This document shows positions 52,160-61,221 of a DNA stretch of 64,000 nt, in pieces (position 1 is the stretch's first letter; every line of letters starts with the position of its first letter). Under the pieces are notes generated by a model. That model saw only the letters and a list, made by a program, of their open reading frames with translations, did no database searches and had not been told where the DNA came from. This DNA comes from Halopseudomonas pelagia CL-AP6 (GTDB lineage Bacteria; Pseudomonadota; Gammaproteobacteria; Pseudomonadales; Pseudomonadaceae): the NCBI RefSeq assembly GCF_000410875.1, contig NZ_AROI01000006.1, positions 62,001-126,000 on the forward strand. Direction: 5' to 3'. The position numbers were made by a program, and so were the translations under genes.

Positions 52160-53436
52160 TCGGCCCCCATGAGGAATCCGCCTTGGCTCAGCAGTATGAT
52201 CTGATTATTGTCGGCGCGGGCATGGTCGGGGCGACCCTGGCCATGGCGCTGGCAGATAGCCCTTTGCGTATTGCGCTGCTGGATGCCGTGGCACTCGATC
52301 GGCCGGTTACCCGTCAACTGACTGCGTCGGGTTACGATCCGCGTGTCAGCGCGCTAAGCGCCGCCTCTGAGCGCATTTTTACCCGGCTGGGCGTCTGGCA
52401 GTTGATAGATGCCCAAGCGCGTTGCGCCTATCGGCATATGCATGTTTGGGATGCCGACGGCACTGGTGATATTCATTTTGATGCGCACAGTCTGAATGAA
52501 AATCGCCTTGGTCATATCATCGAGAACCAGCGCATCCAGCAGGCCTTGCTCGACGCTCTGCGCGGCACCCGGGTCAGCTTGCTGGGTAGTCGGCGAGTTG
52601 AGGCGTTGGTCAAGGAGGAGCATGGTTGGCGCCTTGGTCTGGCGAATGGCGAACGGCTTTATGCGCCGCTTATCGTCGCCGCTGACGGCGGTCGGTCGCA
52701 GCTGCGCGAACTGGCTGGTTTTGCCATGCGTGAATGGGATTACCTGCATAGCGCGATTGTTACGACAGTGCAGGTAACTCAACCGCATCAGGATACGGCG
52801 TGGCAGCGTTTCTTGCCGAGCGGTCCATTGGCTTTTTTACCCCTGCCAGATGTAGAGGGTCGGCACTATTGTTCAGTTGTCTGGTCGCTGCTGCCCGAGC
52901 AGGCCCAGCGAGTTATGGCACTCGATGACACATCATTCGCAGGTGAGATTGGCGAGGCCATTGAGCGGCGGGTGGGCCGGGTCCTGGCGGTTGACGCCAG
53001 GCACTGTATCCCGTTGCGCCAGCGTCACGCCAAGGACTATGTGATGCACGGCCTGGTGTTGGTAGGGGACGCTGCGCACAGCATTCACCCGCTGGCCGGG
53101 CAGGGTGTCAATCTCGGGTTGCTGGACGCCGCCGAGTTGACTGATGTGCTCACGGCGGCCTTGCAGCGCGGCGAAACCTTGTCCGATCTGGCGGTATTGC
53201 AGCGCTATGAGCGGCGCCGGATGGGTGCCAATCTGGGCATGATGGCGGCGATGGAGGGTTTCGAGCGCCTTTTTCATGCTGATGCGCTACCGCTGCGCTG
53301 GCTGCGCAATGCGGGGATGCAGTGGTTGGATCAGCAGGCGCCACTGAAATCGATAGTCATGCGCAGAGCTATGGGTCTGGAGGGCCGGCTACCTTCCTTG
53401 GCGCGCAGTCCTGACCCGTATGCGGAAACAGACTAA
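52156..53436 (+). CDS. ubiI: Ubiquinone hydroxylase UbiI/VisC-like
   Basis: 426 residues; the ATG overlaps the ubiH stop (ATGA). A second FAD monooxygenase of the UbiH/COQ6 family: LIIVGAGMVGATLAMAL near residue 15, AADGGRSQLRELAG near 175 and LVGDAAHSIHPLAGQGVNLG near 303. Paralogous to UbiH; UbiI performs the C5 hydroxylation in E. coli. The extra 30 residues relative to UbiH are mainly at the N-terminus and C-terminal tail. A UbiF-like role cannot be excluded. Confidence 0.9.
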   Translation: MIGPHEESALAQQYDLIIVGAGMVGATLAMALADSPLRIALLDAVALDRPVTRQLTASGYDPRVSALSAASERIFTRLGVWQLIDAQARCAYRHMHVWDADGTGDIHFDAHSLNENRLGHIIENQRIQQALLDALRGTRVSLLGSRRVEALVKEEHGWRLGLANGERLYAPLIVAADGGRSQLRELAGFAMREWDYLHSAIVTTVQVTQPHQDTAWQRFLPSGPLAFLPLPDVEGRHYCSVVWSLLPEQAQRVMALDDTSFAGEIGEAIERRVGRVLAVDARHCIPLRQRHAKDYVMHGLVLVGDAAHSIHPLAGQGVNLGLLDAAELTDVLTAALQRGETLSDLAVLQRYERRRMGANLGMMAAMEGFERLFHADALPLRWLRNAGMQWLDQQAPLKSIVMRRAMGLEGRLPSLARSPDPYAETD

Positions 53437-53443
53437 ATCAACG

Positions 53444-53472
53444 TTGCTAAACTAAATCCTAATCATTATCAT
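53444..53472 (+). promoter_or_regulatory. Promoter with overlapping Fur box
   Basis: TTGCTA (53444-53449) and TATCAT (53467-53472) are separated by exactly 17 bases and form a sigma-70 promoter for the iron-binding protein gene. The segment 53452-53470 matches the 19-base Fur consensus at 14 positions, with AATCATTATC intact, and overlaps the -10. Fur with iron should block this promoter. Confidence 0.7.
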
Positions 53473-53504
53473 CTTGTCTCGGTTTAATAATCTGAGGCTT
53501 GAAC

Positions 53505-54506
53505 ATGTCCTTTATCCGCTCCATAGCTGCCATGAGTCTGGCGATGACTGCCTTTACCAGCGTCGCCCAGGCTAAGGAACTGGTAGTGTATTCTTCCCGC
53601 CAGGAACATCTGATCAAGCCGGTTTTCGAGCTTTATACCGAAAAGACCGGGATCAAAATCAACTATATTACCGACAGCGAAGCGCCTCTAATGGCCCGCT
53701 TACGTGCCGAGGGCGTTAATACGCCGGCGGACATGTTTATCACTGTCGACGCAGGCAACCTTTGGCAGGCCGAGGAAATGGGGCTGTTCCGCGCGGTGGA
53801 CTCGGATGTGATCAAAGGTAATATCCCCGCCCAGTATCGTGCCGAAAGTGGCCAGTGGACGGGTTTGTCACTGCGCGCGCGGACCATCGTCTACTCCACT
53901 GAGCGGGTTGATCCCTCGGATCTGAGCACCTATGAGGCGCTGGCTGATGACGAGTGGAAAGGTCGTCTGTGCCTGCGTACTTCGAAGAAGGTCTATAATC
54001 AGTCTCTCACTGCAACCATGCTCGAAACCCTAGGCGAAGAGCGCACCACAGAAGTGGTCAAGGGCTGGGTGGCGAACTTGGCGACGCCGGTATTTGCCAA
54101 CGATACCTCGCTGATGGAGGCGATCGACGCCGGTCAGTGTGATGTGGGCATCGTCAATACCTATTATTTCGGGCGCCTGCAAAAGGACAAGCCGGATGTC
54201 AAAGCGGCACTGTTCTGGCCAAACCAGGATGATCGCGGTGTGCACGTGAATATCTCCGGTGCTGGTGTAACCAAGCATTCCAAACAGCCGGAAGAAGCTA
54301 TCAAGTTTCTGGAGTGGATGACCACCCCGCAAGCGCAGCGCATCTTTGCCGACGTGAACCAGGAATTCCCCGCCAATGAATCGGTCAAGCCGTCTGATGA
54401 AGTCGCAGCCTGGGGCGATTTCAAGAAAGACACGATCAACGTTGAAGTGGCCGGCCGCCGTCAGCCGGAAGCGATCATGTTGATGGACCGCGAGCGCTGG
54501 GACTGA
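53505..54506 (+). CDS. Periplasmic iron(III)-binding protein of an ABC importer
   Basis: 333 residues from the ATG at 53505 with GAGG 7 bases upstream. The signal peptide ends near TSVAQA. The mature protein begins [19 protein letters not shown], the FbpA/AfuA/IdiA pattern, and carries NTYYFGRLQ near residue 220, the tyrosine pair that binds ferric iron. Length and motifs match FbpA-type proteins. The Fur box upstream fits iron repression. The permease gene follows after 147 bases and a hairpin. Confidence 0.92.
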   Translation: MSFIRSIAAMSLAMTAFTSVAQAKELVVYSSRQEHLIKPVFELYTEKTGIKINYITDSEAPLMARLRAEGVNTPADMFITVDAGNLWQAEEMGLFRAVDSDVIKGNIPAQYRAESGQWTGLSLRARTIVYSTERVDPSDLSTYEALADDEWKGRLCLRTSKKVYNQSLTATMLETLGEERTTEVVKGWVANLATPVFANDTSLMEAIDAGQCDVGIVNTYYFGRLQKDKPDVKAALFWPNQDDRGVHVNISGAGVTKHSKQPEEAIKFLEWMTTPQAQRIFADVNQEFPANESVKPSDEVAAWGDFKKDTINVEVAGRRQPEAIMLMDRERWD

Positions 54507-54587
54507 TATCCCGCTGGCGACCCGTAGCGGATTTGCTCTGCGAAATGCGTTACGGATGAGCCTTGAATGGCGTTTGTCGATATACTG

Positions 54588-54612
54588 CACGCCCGGTCTT
54601 GAGCCGGGCGTG
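54588..54612 (+). terminator. Intercistronic hairpin between iron-binding protein and permease genes
   Basis: CACGCCCGG (54588-54596) and CCGGGCGTG (54604-54612) form a perfect 9-bp stem with a 7-base loop. TCCGTTTCC follows, a poor U-run. It may stabilise the upstream mRNA and lower permease expression. Confidence 0.5.
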
Positions 54613-54653
54613 TCCGTTTCCGAGTATCGACTCTCAAGCCAACAGGAGTGGTT

Positions 54654-56279
54654 GTGCCCCAACGCCTGATGTCCACCATGCCCCGCTGGCGCTGGGTTGC
54701 CTACTTATCCGCTGCGCTGGTGGTGATGCCACTGTTGGTGCTGTTGCTGAGTTGGCAGTCGGTCGACACCCATATCTGGTCGCACCTGCTGCAAACCCAG
54801 TTGTTCCGCCTGATCGGCAACACCCTGACGCTAGTGGTTGGCGTGATCATCGGTGTGCTGATCCTCGGCGTGAGCCTGGCCTGGTTGATCAGTCTTTGCG
54901 AGTTTCCCGGGCGGCGCTGGCTTGACTGGGCACTCATGCTGCCCTTTGCGATACCCGCCTATGTGCTGGCGTTCGTGATGATTGGCGTGCTGGATTTCGC
55001 CGGTCCGGTGCAGACCTTGCTGCGCGGTTGGCTGGGCAGCGATTTTCGCATGTTCTCGATACGCTCCACCGGCGGTGTAATTTGCGTGCTGGTGCTGGTG
55101 TTCTACCCCTATGTTTACCTGCTCGCCCGCAGCGCCTTCATGGCCCAGGGCAAGGGCTTGATGGAAGCCTCGCGGATTCTCGGGCAGACGCCCTGGCAGG
55201 GCTTTTGGCGCGTGGCATTGCCTATGGCTCGGCCTGCCATTGGTGCCGGAACCGCTCTGGCTGTGATGGAAACCCTGGCGGATTTCGGTGCTGTATCGGC
55301 GTTCAATTACGATACGTTCACCACTGCGATCTACAAAACCTGGTACGGTTTCTATAGCCTGCAAACCGCGACCCAACTGGCCAGCGTATTGTTGTTATTC
55401 GTTTTCCTGGCGCTGTTTGCCGAGCGCCGCGCGCAGGGTAGCAAGCGCTTTCCTGGAATTGATCGGCCTCGCCAGGGCGCTATATACCGGCTGCGGGGCG
55501 TCAGGGCGTGGCTGGCGACTGGCTATTGTCTGCTGGTGCTGTCCATTGCCTTTATCATCCCGGTGACCCAACTTGCCTATTGGCTGATGCGCAGCGGTTT
55601 GAACGATCTGGATAGTCGCTATTGGTCGCTGATCCAGAACACCCTGCTACTAGGCGGCATGGCGGCGTTGATGACCGTGACCCTGGGTATCTTGTTGGTG
55701 TTGGCCAAACGTTTTCAGCCTATCCGCAGGGTACGCAGCGCCGTGGCTGTGGCTAATCTGGGTTACGCATTGCCGGGTTCGGTGCTGGCGGTGGCGATCA
55801 TGTTCGCCTTTAGCCTGGCGGACAATCAGCTGTTGATCCCCTTGCGCCGCTGGTTGGGTGAGGAGCAGCCGTCTCCGCTGTTGTTGGGCAGTCTTTTTGC
55901 TCTGCTACTGGCTTACCTGATTCGCTTTATGGCAGTGGCCTACGGGCCGCTTGACACGTCCCTGGCACGCATCAGACCGTCGCTACCCGAAGCGGCACAA
56001 AGCTTGGGGCAATCAGGCTGGCGGGTGTTCACCCGCATTTATCTGCCGCTGTTGTTGCCGGGTATTCTCAGTGCTGCCCTGCTAGTGTTCGTCGATGTGC
56101 TCAAGGAAATGCCCGCTACATTGCTGATGCGGCCATTCGGCTGGGATACTTTGGCGGTTCGTATACACGGATTAACGGCCGAAGGCGACTGGGCCAGAGC
56201 TTCGCTACCGGCGCTGACGCTGGTGCTGGTGGGCTTGATTCCGGTGATTGTGTTGATCCGCCGGTCAGCGCGACGCTGA
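54654..56279 (+). CDS. Iron(III) ABC transporter permease (FbpB-like)
   Basis: 541 residues from a GTG at 54654 with AGGAG 5 bases upstream; a GTG at 54648 is too close to the ribosome site. About twelve membrane helices in two homologous halves, each with an EAA loop: EASRILGQTPWQGFWRVALP near residue 175 and EAAQSLGQSGWRVFTRIYLP near 445. This fused double permease is typical of FbpB/SfuB. No ATP-binding subunit gene lies nearby, so the ATPase must be encoded elsewhere. Confidence 0.9.
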   Translation: MPQRLMSTMPRWRWVAYLSAALVVMPLLVLLLSWQSVDTHIWSHLLQTQLFRLIGNTLTLVVGVIIGVLILGVSLAWLISLCEFPGRRWLDWALMLPFAIPAYVLAFVMIGVLDFAGPVQTLLRGWLGSDFRMFSIRSTGGVICVLVLVFYPYVYLLARSAFMAQGKGLMEASRILGQTPWQGFWRVALPMARPAIGAGTALAVMETLADFGAVSAFNYDTFTTAIYKTWYGFYSLQTATQLASVLLLFVFLALFAERRAQGSKRFPGIDRPRQGAIYRLRGVRAWLATGYCLLVLSIAFIIPVTQLAYWLMRSGLNDLDSRYWSLIQNTLLLGGMAALMTVTLGILLVLAKRFQPIRRVRSAVAVANLGYALPGSVLAVAIMFAFSLADNQLLIPLRRWLGEEQPSPLLLGSLFALLLAYLIRFMAVAYGPLDTSLARIRPSLPEAAQSLGQSGWRVFTRIYLPLLLPGILSAALLVFVDVLKEMPATLLMRPFGWDTLAVRIHGLTAEGDWARASLPALTLVLVGLIPVIVLIRRSARR

Positions 56280-56363
56280 ATCTGGGGCAAAAGCTGCAAA
56301 AGAGCCGCGTTTATGGCTACAATCCACACCCAACACTCCCCCTCAATATTGAAGGACGACCGC

Positions 56364-57449
56364 ATGGGTTCGCGCACTCCCCTCTATGATCAACATCTGG
56401 CCTGCGGGGCCAAAATGGTCGATTTCGGCGGCTGGGATATGCCCCTTCACTATGGTTCACAGATGGAAGAACATCATCAGGTGCGCCGTGACGTGGGTAT
56501 GTTCGACGTTTCGCACATGACTGTGGTTGATGTGACCGGTAGTGAAGCCAAAGATTTTCTGCAGCATTTGCTGGCCAATGATGTGGCGCGCCTGAAGACT
56601 GCAGGCAGGGCGCTGTATAGCGGCATGCTCAATGAGCAGGGCGGTGTGATCGACGATCTGATCGTCTACCTCGAAGACAACGGCTATCGTTTGGTGGTCA
56701 ATGCAGCCACCCGTGACAAGGATCTGGCGTGGATGAATCTCCAGGCTGACAGTTTCGCCGTCAAGCTGGTCGAACGCTCGGACCTGGCAATGCTTGCCGT
56801 CCAGGGGCCGCGCGCACGGGAGGTTGCGGCCACTGTGGTCAGTGACCAGCGCGCCGCACTGATCAACGATCTCAAACCTTTCCAGGGTTTGGCCAGCGAT
56901 GACTGGTTTATCGGTCGTACCGGCTACACCGGAGAAGACGGGCTGGAAATCATATTGCCCGCTGACCAAGCGCCGGAGTTGTGGAACGGGCTGCTCGCCG
57001 CTGGCTGCAAGCCCTGCGGCCTTGGCGCGCGTGACACCTTGCGTCTGGAAGCCGGTATGAACCTCTACGGTTCCGATATGGATGAAAATATTTCCCCCCT
57101 GGCGGCGAACATGGCCTGGACCATCGCCTGGGAGCCGGCCGAACGTGATTTCATCGGCCGCAAGGCACTGGAAGCGCAGCGCGAAGCAGCCGATCAGCCC
57201 AAGTTGGTGGGTCTGGTGATGAAAGAGCGCGCAGTCTTGCGCGGCCACCAGAAAGTCATTGTCGAGGGTGTTGGCGAGGGCGAAATTACCAGCGGCAGTT
57301 TCTCTCCCACCCTGAATTGCTCCATCGCCCTGGCTAGAGTGCCACGCACCACTGGTGACAAGGCACAGGTCGAGATTCGCGGTAAATTGCTGGACGTACG
57401 GGTGGTCAAACCCGGCTTTGTGCGTCACGGCCAGGCTGTATTCGAATAA
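56364..57449 (+). CDS. gcvT: Glycine cleavage system T protein (aminomethyltransferase)
   Basis: 361 residues from the ATG at 56364 (AAGGA 8 bases upstream); an in-frame start at 56313 is unlikely. It transfers the methylene from aminomethyl-lipoyl H protein to tetrahydrofolate and releases ammonia. Motifs: [18 protein letters not shown] near residue 14, [14 protein letters not shown] near 45, [10 protein letters not shown] near 192 and [20 protein letters not shown] near 222, including the tetrahydrofolate-binding segment. It leads the gcvT-gcvH-gcvP cluster. Confidence 0.96.
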   Translation: MGSRTPLYDQHLACGAKMVDFGGWDMPLHYGSQMEEHHQVRRDVGMFDVSHMTVVDVTGSEAKDFLQHLLANDVARLKTAGRALYSGMLNEQGGVIDDLIVYLEDNGYRLVVNAATRDKDLAWMNLQADSFAVKLVERSDLAMLAVQGPRAREVAATVVSDQRAALINDLKPFQGLASDDWFIGRTGYTGEDGLEIILPADQAPELWNGLLAAGCKPCGLGARDTLRLEAGMNLYGSDMDENISPLAANMAWTIAWEPAERDFIGRKALEAQREAADQPKLVGLVMKERAVLRGHQKVIVEGVGEGEITSGSFSPTLNCSIALARVPRTTGDKAQVEIRGKLLDVRVVKPGFVRHGQAVFE

Positions 57450-57478
57450 GTTTTCCCTTTTCTGTTGAGGATCGTCCC

Positions 57479-57859
57479 ATGAGCAATATCCCCGCTGATT
57501 TGCGTTACGCTGCCAGTCATGAATGGACCCGTCAGGAAGCTGATGGCACCGTGACCATCGGTATTACCGACCATGCCCAGGACTTGCTGGGTGATGTGGT
57601 CTTCGTTGAGCTGCCCGATGTCGGCCGTACCGTCAGCGCCGGTGAAGAGTGCGCCGTGGTTGAGTCGGTGAAAGCCGCCTCGGACATCTATGCCCCGGTC
57701 AGCGGTGAAGTGGTTGCGGTCAACGAAGCGCTGGCCGACGGCCCGGAGTTGGTTAACAGCGAGCCCTATGAGGGCGCCTGGTTCTTCAAGATCAAACCGT
57801 CTGACACTAGCGAGCTGGACAAGCTGATGGACGCTGATGCCTATGGTGCGTCTATCTGA
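57479..57859 (+). CDS. gcvH: Glycine cleavage system H protein
   Basis: 126 residues, the normal size. The lipoyl-lysine is in [20 protein letters not shown] near residue 64; the N-terminus has the conserved [20 protein letters not shown]. It shuttles the aminomethyl group between P and T proteins on a lipoyl arm. It follows gcvT by 29 bases; the 436-base gap before gcvP is filled by palindromic repeats. Confidence 0.96.
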   Translation: MSNIPADLRYAASHEWTRQEADGTVTIGITDHAQDLLGDVVFVELPDVGRTVSAGEECAVVESVKAASDIYAPVSGEVVAVNEALADGPELVNSEPYEGAWFFKIKPSDTSELDKLMDADAYGASI

Positions 57860-57888
57860 TTGCTGTGATTGACGCGCGTTTAGGTGTG

Positions 57889-58107
57889 CAAACACTGATT
57901 GATTCGGGTGTGGCGCTGGCGCCGTTGAGTTCGGCCTGTTCCGGACACGCTACAAGCACATCCATGTGGGCTCGGCGGTGCTAGTCCGACCGCCAGGGAT
58001 GGCGGAAGTGGCGAATATGCAGGAGCGTTTTTCGCCCAGGGCACCGACGGTCCGAAACAGGCCGAACTCAACGACGCTCGTTGGCCTCGGTGTGCAATCA
58101 GTGTTTG
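57889..58107. repeat. Long inverted-repeat element A between gcvH and gcvP
   Basis: The outer arms CAAACACTGATTG (57889-57901) and CAATCAGTGTTTG (58095-58107) are perfect inverted repeats. A second pair, of 18 bases, is 57923-57940 and 58056-58073. The interior has two mutually exclusive hairpins: GGCGGT/ACCGCC (57974-57979 with 57989-57994) and CCGCC/GGCGG (57990-57994 with 58001-58005). No open reading frame in it looks real. The design resembles a miniature mobile or REP-type element. Confidence 0.8.
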
Positions 58108-58140
58108 AGTGACTCTTCAGCAAGCTGCTACGAGCTGGTC

Positions 58141-58236
58141 GCGTGGTACTGCGATGGCAGACCGTCGATGGCATGGACGCCATCGATGAGCCTACAGGGA
58201 TGTATTCACGGCGAGTCTGACATCGCAGTACCACGC
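58141..58236. repeat. Inverted-repeat element B between gcvH and gcvP
   Basis: GCGTGGTACTGCGATG (58141-58156) is perfectly inverted at 58221-58236, and the match continues 5 bases inward with one mismatch. Between them TCGATGGC/GCCATCGA (58165-58172 with 58179-58186) forms an 8-bp stem, followed by the segment CTACAGGGATGTATTCACGG. The layout suggests a REP-like or miniature inverted-repeat element. Confidence 0.8.
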
Positions 58237-58295
58237 AGACACGCCACCTCGGCAGACACGATAAACAAAGTTTTTATTTTCAACAGGTGCCCCCC

Positions 58296-61181
58296 ATGAG
58301 CCGTACCCCAAGCCTTACCGATCTGGAACAGACCGATGCCTTCCTGCGCCGCCATATCGGCCCGGATGCCGCAGAGCAGCAGGCCATGCTCGACACCCTG
58401 GGTGTCGAATCGCTGGATGCGCTGATCAACCAGACCGTGCCGCACAGCATCCTGCGCAAAGACCTGCTGAATCTGCAGGCGCCGCGCAGCGAAGCGGAAG
58501 TATTGGGGTACCTCAAGGGCGTGGCCAGCAAGAACGAAATCTACACCTCCTGCATCGGCATGGGTTACCACGGCACCCTGACCCCCACGGTTATCCTGCG
58601 CAACGTGCTGGAAAATCCGGGTTGGTATACCGCCTATACGCCGTATCAGCCGGAGATTGCTCAAGGCCGGTTGGAGTCGTTGCTGAACTTCCAGCAGGTA
58701 TCGATTGATTTGACCGGCATGGAGCTGGCTAGCGCGTCGCTGCTGGACGAAGCTACCGCCGCCGCTGAAGCCATGGCCTTGGCCAAGCGTGTGGCCAAGA
58801 GTAAGAGCAACCTGTTCTTTATCGACCAGGATTGTCATCCGCAGACCATCTCCGTGGTCAAGACCCGTGCCGACGCCTTCGGTTTTGATGTGGTTGTCGA
58901 TGATGTAGCAGACCTGGGGCAGCATGACGTCTTTGGTGCACTGTTTCAGTATCCCAATACCTGGGGCGAAATTCGCGACCTCAAACCGTTGATCGATAGC
59001 GTTCATGCACAGAACGGCTTGGCCTGTGTCGCGGCTGATCTGCTCAGCCTGGTGTTGCTGACTCCGCCCGGCGAGCTGGGTGCGGATGTGGTCTTCGGAT
59101 CGGCGCAGCGCTTTGGCGTACCCATGGGTTATGGCGGGCCGCACGCGGCCTACTTCGCTACCCGTGATGCCTACAAACGCGCGATGCCTGGGCGCATCAT
59201 TGGTGTGTCGATCGACACCCGCGGTAATCGCGCGCTGCGCATGGCGCTGCAGACCCGTGAACAGCATATCCGTCGTGAGAAGGCCAACTCGAACATTTGT
59301 ACCGCACAGGTGCTGCTGGCCAACATCGCTAGTTTCTATGCGGTGTATCACGGCCCGGAAGGTCTGAAGACCATCGCCCAGCGTATCCAGCGTCTGACCG
59401 CCATACTAGCGACCGCACTGGAAAATCGCGGTATCAGTCGGCAGAATCAGAATTTCTTCGACACCCTGACCTTCAAGGTGCCGGGTAACGCAGCCGAGAT
59501 TGTCGAGCGCGCTCGCAATGCGCGTATCAACCTGCGCCTGATTGACGCCGATCACTTGGGTGTCAGCCTGGACGAGACCAGCACCCGCAAAACCGTGGAG
59601 GCGCTGCTAGCCTGTTTTACCGGCGACAATCAGAGCCAGGATCTGGCTGCGCTGGACGACCAGGTAGCTGCTTCTGGCCTGGGTATTCCCGCAGCGCTGC
59701 GTCGGCAGTCGGCGTTTCTGACGCACCCGGTGTTTAACAGCTATCACTCGGAAACCGAGATGCTGCGCTACATCAAGTCGTTGGAGAACAAGGATCTGGC
59801 GCTCAATCACGCGATGATTCCGCTCGGCTCCTGCACCATGAAGCTCAACGCCACCACCGAAATGATCCCGATCACCTGGCCCGAATTTGGCCAGCTGCAT
59901 CCCTTTGCGCCGCTGGCCCAGGCCGCCGGTTACAAGATCATGATCGATGAATTGGAGACCATGCTGCGCGAGATCACCGGCTTTGACGCCATCTGCATGC
60001 AGCCCAACTCTGGCGCGCAGGGCGAGTATGCTGGCCTGCTGGCGATCCGTAAGTTCCATGAAGCCAATGGCGACGAGCATCGCAATGTCTGTCTGATCCC
60101 GACTTCGGCGCACGGTACCAATCCTGCCTCGGCGATGATGGCCAGTATGCGCGTGGTGCTGGTCAGCTGCGATGATCAGGGCAACGTAGACACCGAAGAT
60201 CTGCGTCAGAAGGCTGAAGACAATGCAGCCAACCTGGCGTGTCTGATGATTACCTACCCGTCCACCCATGGTGTGTATGAAGAGGGTATTCGCGAGATCT
60301 GCGACATTATTCACCAGAACGGTGGCCAGGTATATATGGACGGCGCCAACCTGAACGCTCAGGTAGCACTGACCCGTCCGGCGGATATTGGTGCCGATGT
60401 GTCGCACATGAACCTGCACAAGACCTTCTGCATTCCACACGGCGGTGGCGGCCCGGGCATGGGCCCGATTGGTGTCAAGGCGCACCTGGCACCTTATGTC
60501 GCCAACCACCCGGTGGTGCCTTTGGATGGCCCGAATGAAGAGAACGGCGCGGTCAGCGCAGCGCCCTGGGGCAGTGCGAGTATTCTGCCGATCAGTTGGA
60601 CCTATATCGCACTGATGGGCGCGCAGGGTCTGCGTCAGGCTACCGAGGTGGCAATCCTGAATGCCAACTACCTGGCCAAGCGCTTGGGTGAGGCCTATCC
60701 GGTGCTGTACAGCGGGCGTAATGGCCGGGTCGCGCACGAATGCATCATCGACATCCGTCCGCTGAAAGCGGCTTCCGGCATCAGTGAGGAAGACGTGGCC
60801 AAGCGTCTGATGGATTTTGGCTTCCATGCGCCGACCATGTCCTTCCCGGTATCGGGCACCTTGATGATCGAGCCGACCGAGAGCGAATCCAAAGCTGAAC
60901 TCGACCGTTTCGTCGATGCCATGCTGACTATTCGCGGTGAAATCAGCCGGGTCGAGAAAGGCGAGTGGAGTGCAGAGGATAATCCCCTGCATAACGCGCC
61001 ACACACTCTTGCAGACATTACCGGCGAGTGGGAACGTGGTTATTCGCGGCAGGAGGCGGTGTTTCCGCAGTCATGGGTGGCGGCGAACAAGTTCTGGCCT
61101 AGCGTGAACCGTATCGACAACGTCTACGGTGACCGCAACCTGTTCTGCGCCTGCCCGCCGATCGAAGCCTACGAAGACTGA
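58296..61181 (+). CDS. gcvP: Glycine dehydrogenase (decarboxylating), P protein
   Basis: 961 residues from the ATG at 58296; a GTG at 58287 is possible but less likely. The full-length fused P protein decarboxylates glycine with PLP and loads the aminomethyl group on GcvH. Motifs: [16 protein letters not shown] near residue 15, [20 protein letters not shown] near 85, and the PLP-lysine in [20 protein letters not shown] near 710. Normal length, with no break. It is separated from gcvH by two repeat elements, which may affect its expression. Confidence 0.96.
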   Translation: MSRTPSLTDLEQTDAFLRRHIGPDAAEQQAMLDTLGVESLDALINQTVPHSILRKDLLNLQAPRSEAEVLGYLKGVASKNEIYTSCIGMGYHGTLTPTVILRNVLENPGWYTAYTPYQPEIAQGRLESLLNFQQVSIDLTGMELASASLLDEATAAAEAMALAKRVAKSKSNLFFIDQDCHPQTISVVKTRADAFGFDVVVDDVADLGQHDVFGALFQYPNTWGEIRDLKPLIDSVHAQNGLACVAADLLSLVLLTPPGELGADVVFGSAQRFGVPMGYGGPHAAYFATRDAYKRAMPGRIIGVSIDTRGNRALRMALQTREQHIRREKANSNICTAQVLLANIASFYAVYHGPEGLKTIAQRIQRLTAILATALENRGISRQNQNFFDTLTFKVPGNAAEIVERARNARINLRLIDADHLGVSLDETSTRKTVEALLACFTGDNQSQDLAALDDQVAASGLGIPAALRRQSAFLTHPVFNSYHSETEMLRYIKSLENKDLALNHAMIPLGSCTMKLNATTEMIPITWPEFGQLHPFAPLAQAAGYKIMIDELETMLREITGFDAICMQPNSGAQGEYAGLLAIRKFHEANGDEHRNVCLIPTSAHGTNPASAMMASMRVVLVSCDDQGNVDTEDLRQKAEDNAANLACLMITYPSTHGVYEEGIREICDIIHQNGGQVYMDGANLNAQVALTRPADIGADVSHMNLHKTFCIPHGGGGPGMGPIGVKAHLAPYVANHPVVPLDGPNEENGAVSAAPWGSASILPISWTYIALMGAQGLRQATEVAILNANYLAKRLGEAYPVLYSGRNGRVAHECIIDIRPLKAASGISEEDVAKRLMDFGFHAPTMSFPVSGTLMIEPTESESKAELDRFVDAMLTIRGEISRVEKGEWSAEDNPLHNAPHTLADITGEWERGYSRQEAVFPQSWVAANKFWPSVNRIDNVYGDRNLFCACPPIEAYED

Positions 61182-61190
61182 AGCCAGAGC

Positions 61191-61219
61191 GGCTGCCGTA
61201 CCATCCCGGTGCGGCAGCC
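61191..61219. terminator. Bidirectional hairpin between gcvP and creC
   Basis: GGCTGCCGTACC (61191-61202) pairs with GGTGCGGCAGCC (61208-61219) over a 5-base loop, with one T-G wobble. It separates the ends of two convergent genes but has no long T-run. Confidence 0.55.
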
Positions 61220-61221
61220 CC

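Noticed and set aside
56280-56363. Glycine riboswitch before gcvT
   Set aside because: The 84-base gap before gcvT is too short for a tandem glycine aptamer and none of its conserved core was recognised.
57860-58295. Small protein-coding gene between gcvH and gcvP
   Set aside because: Short open frames exist but none has a ribosome site or sensible composition; the palindromic repeats explain the stretch.
58206-59351. 381-codon open frame antisense to the start of gcvP
   Set aside because: It crosses the repeat region and the gcvP start on the other strand, with no recognisable domain and no upstream promoter signal.
59607-61004. 465-codon open frame antisense to gcvP
   Set aside because: It lies wholly inside gcvP, which has clear family motifs, and its protein looks like the arbitrary composition expected of a GC-rich antisense frame. 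No ribosome site or family match was seen.
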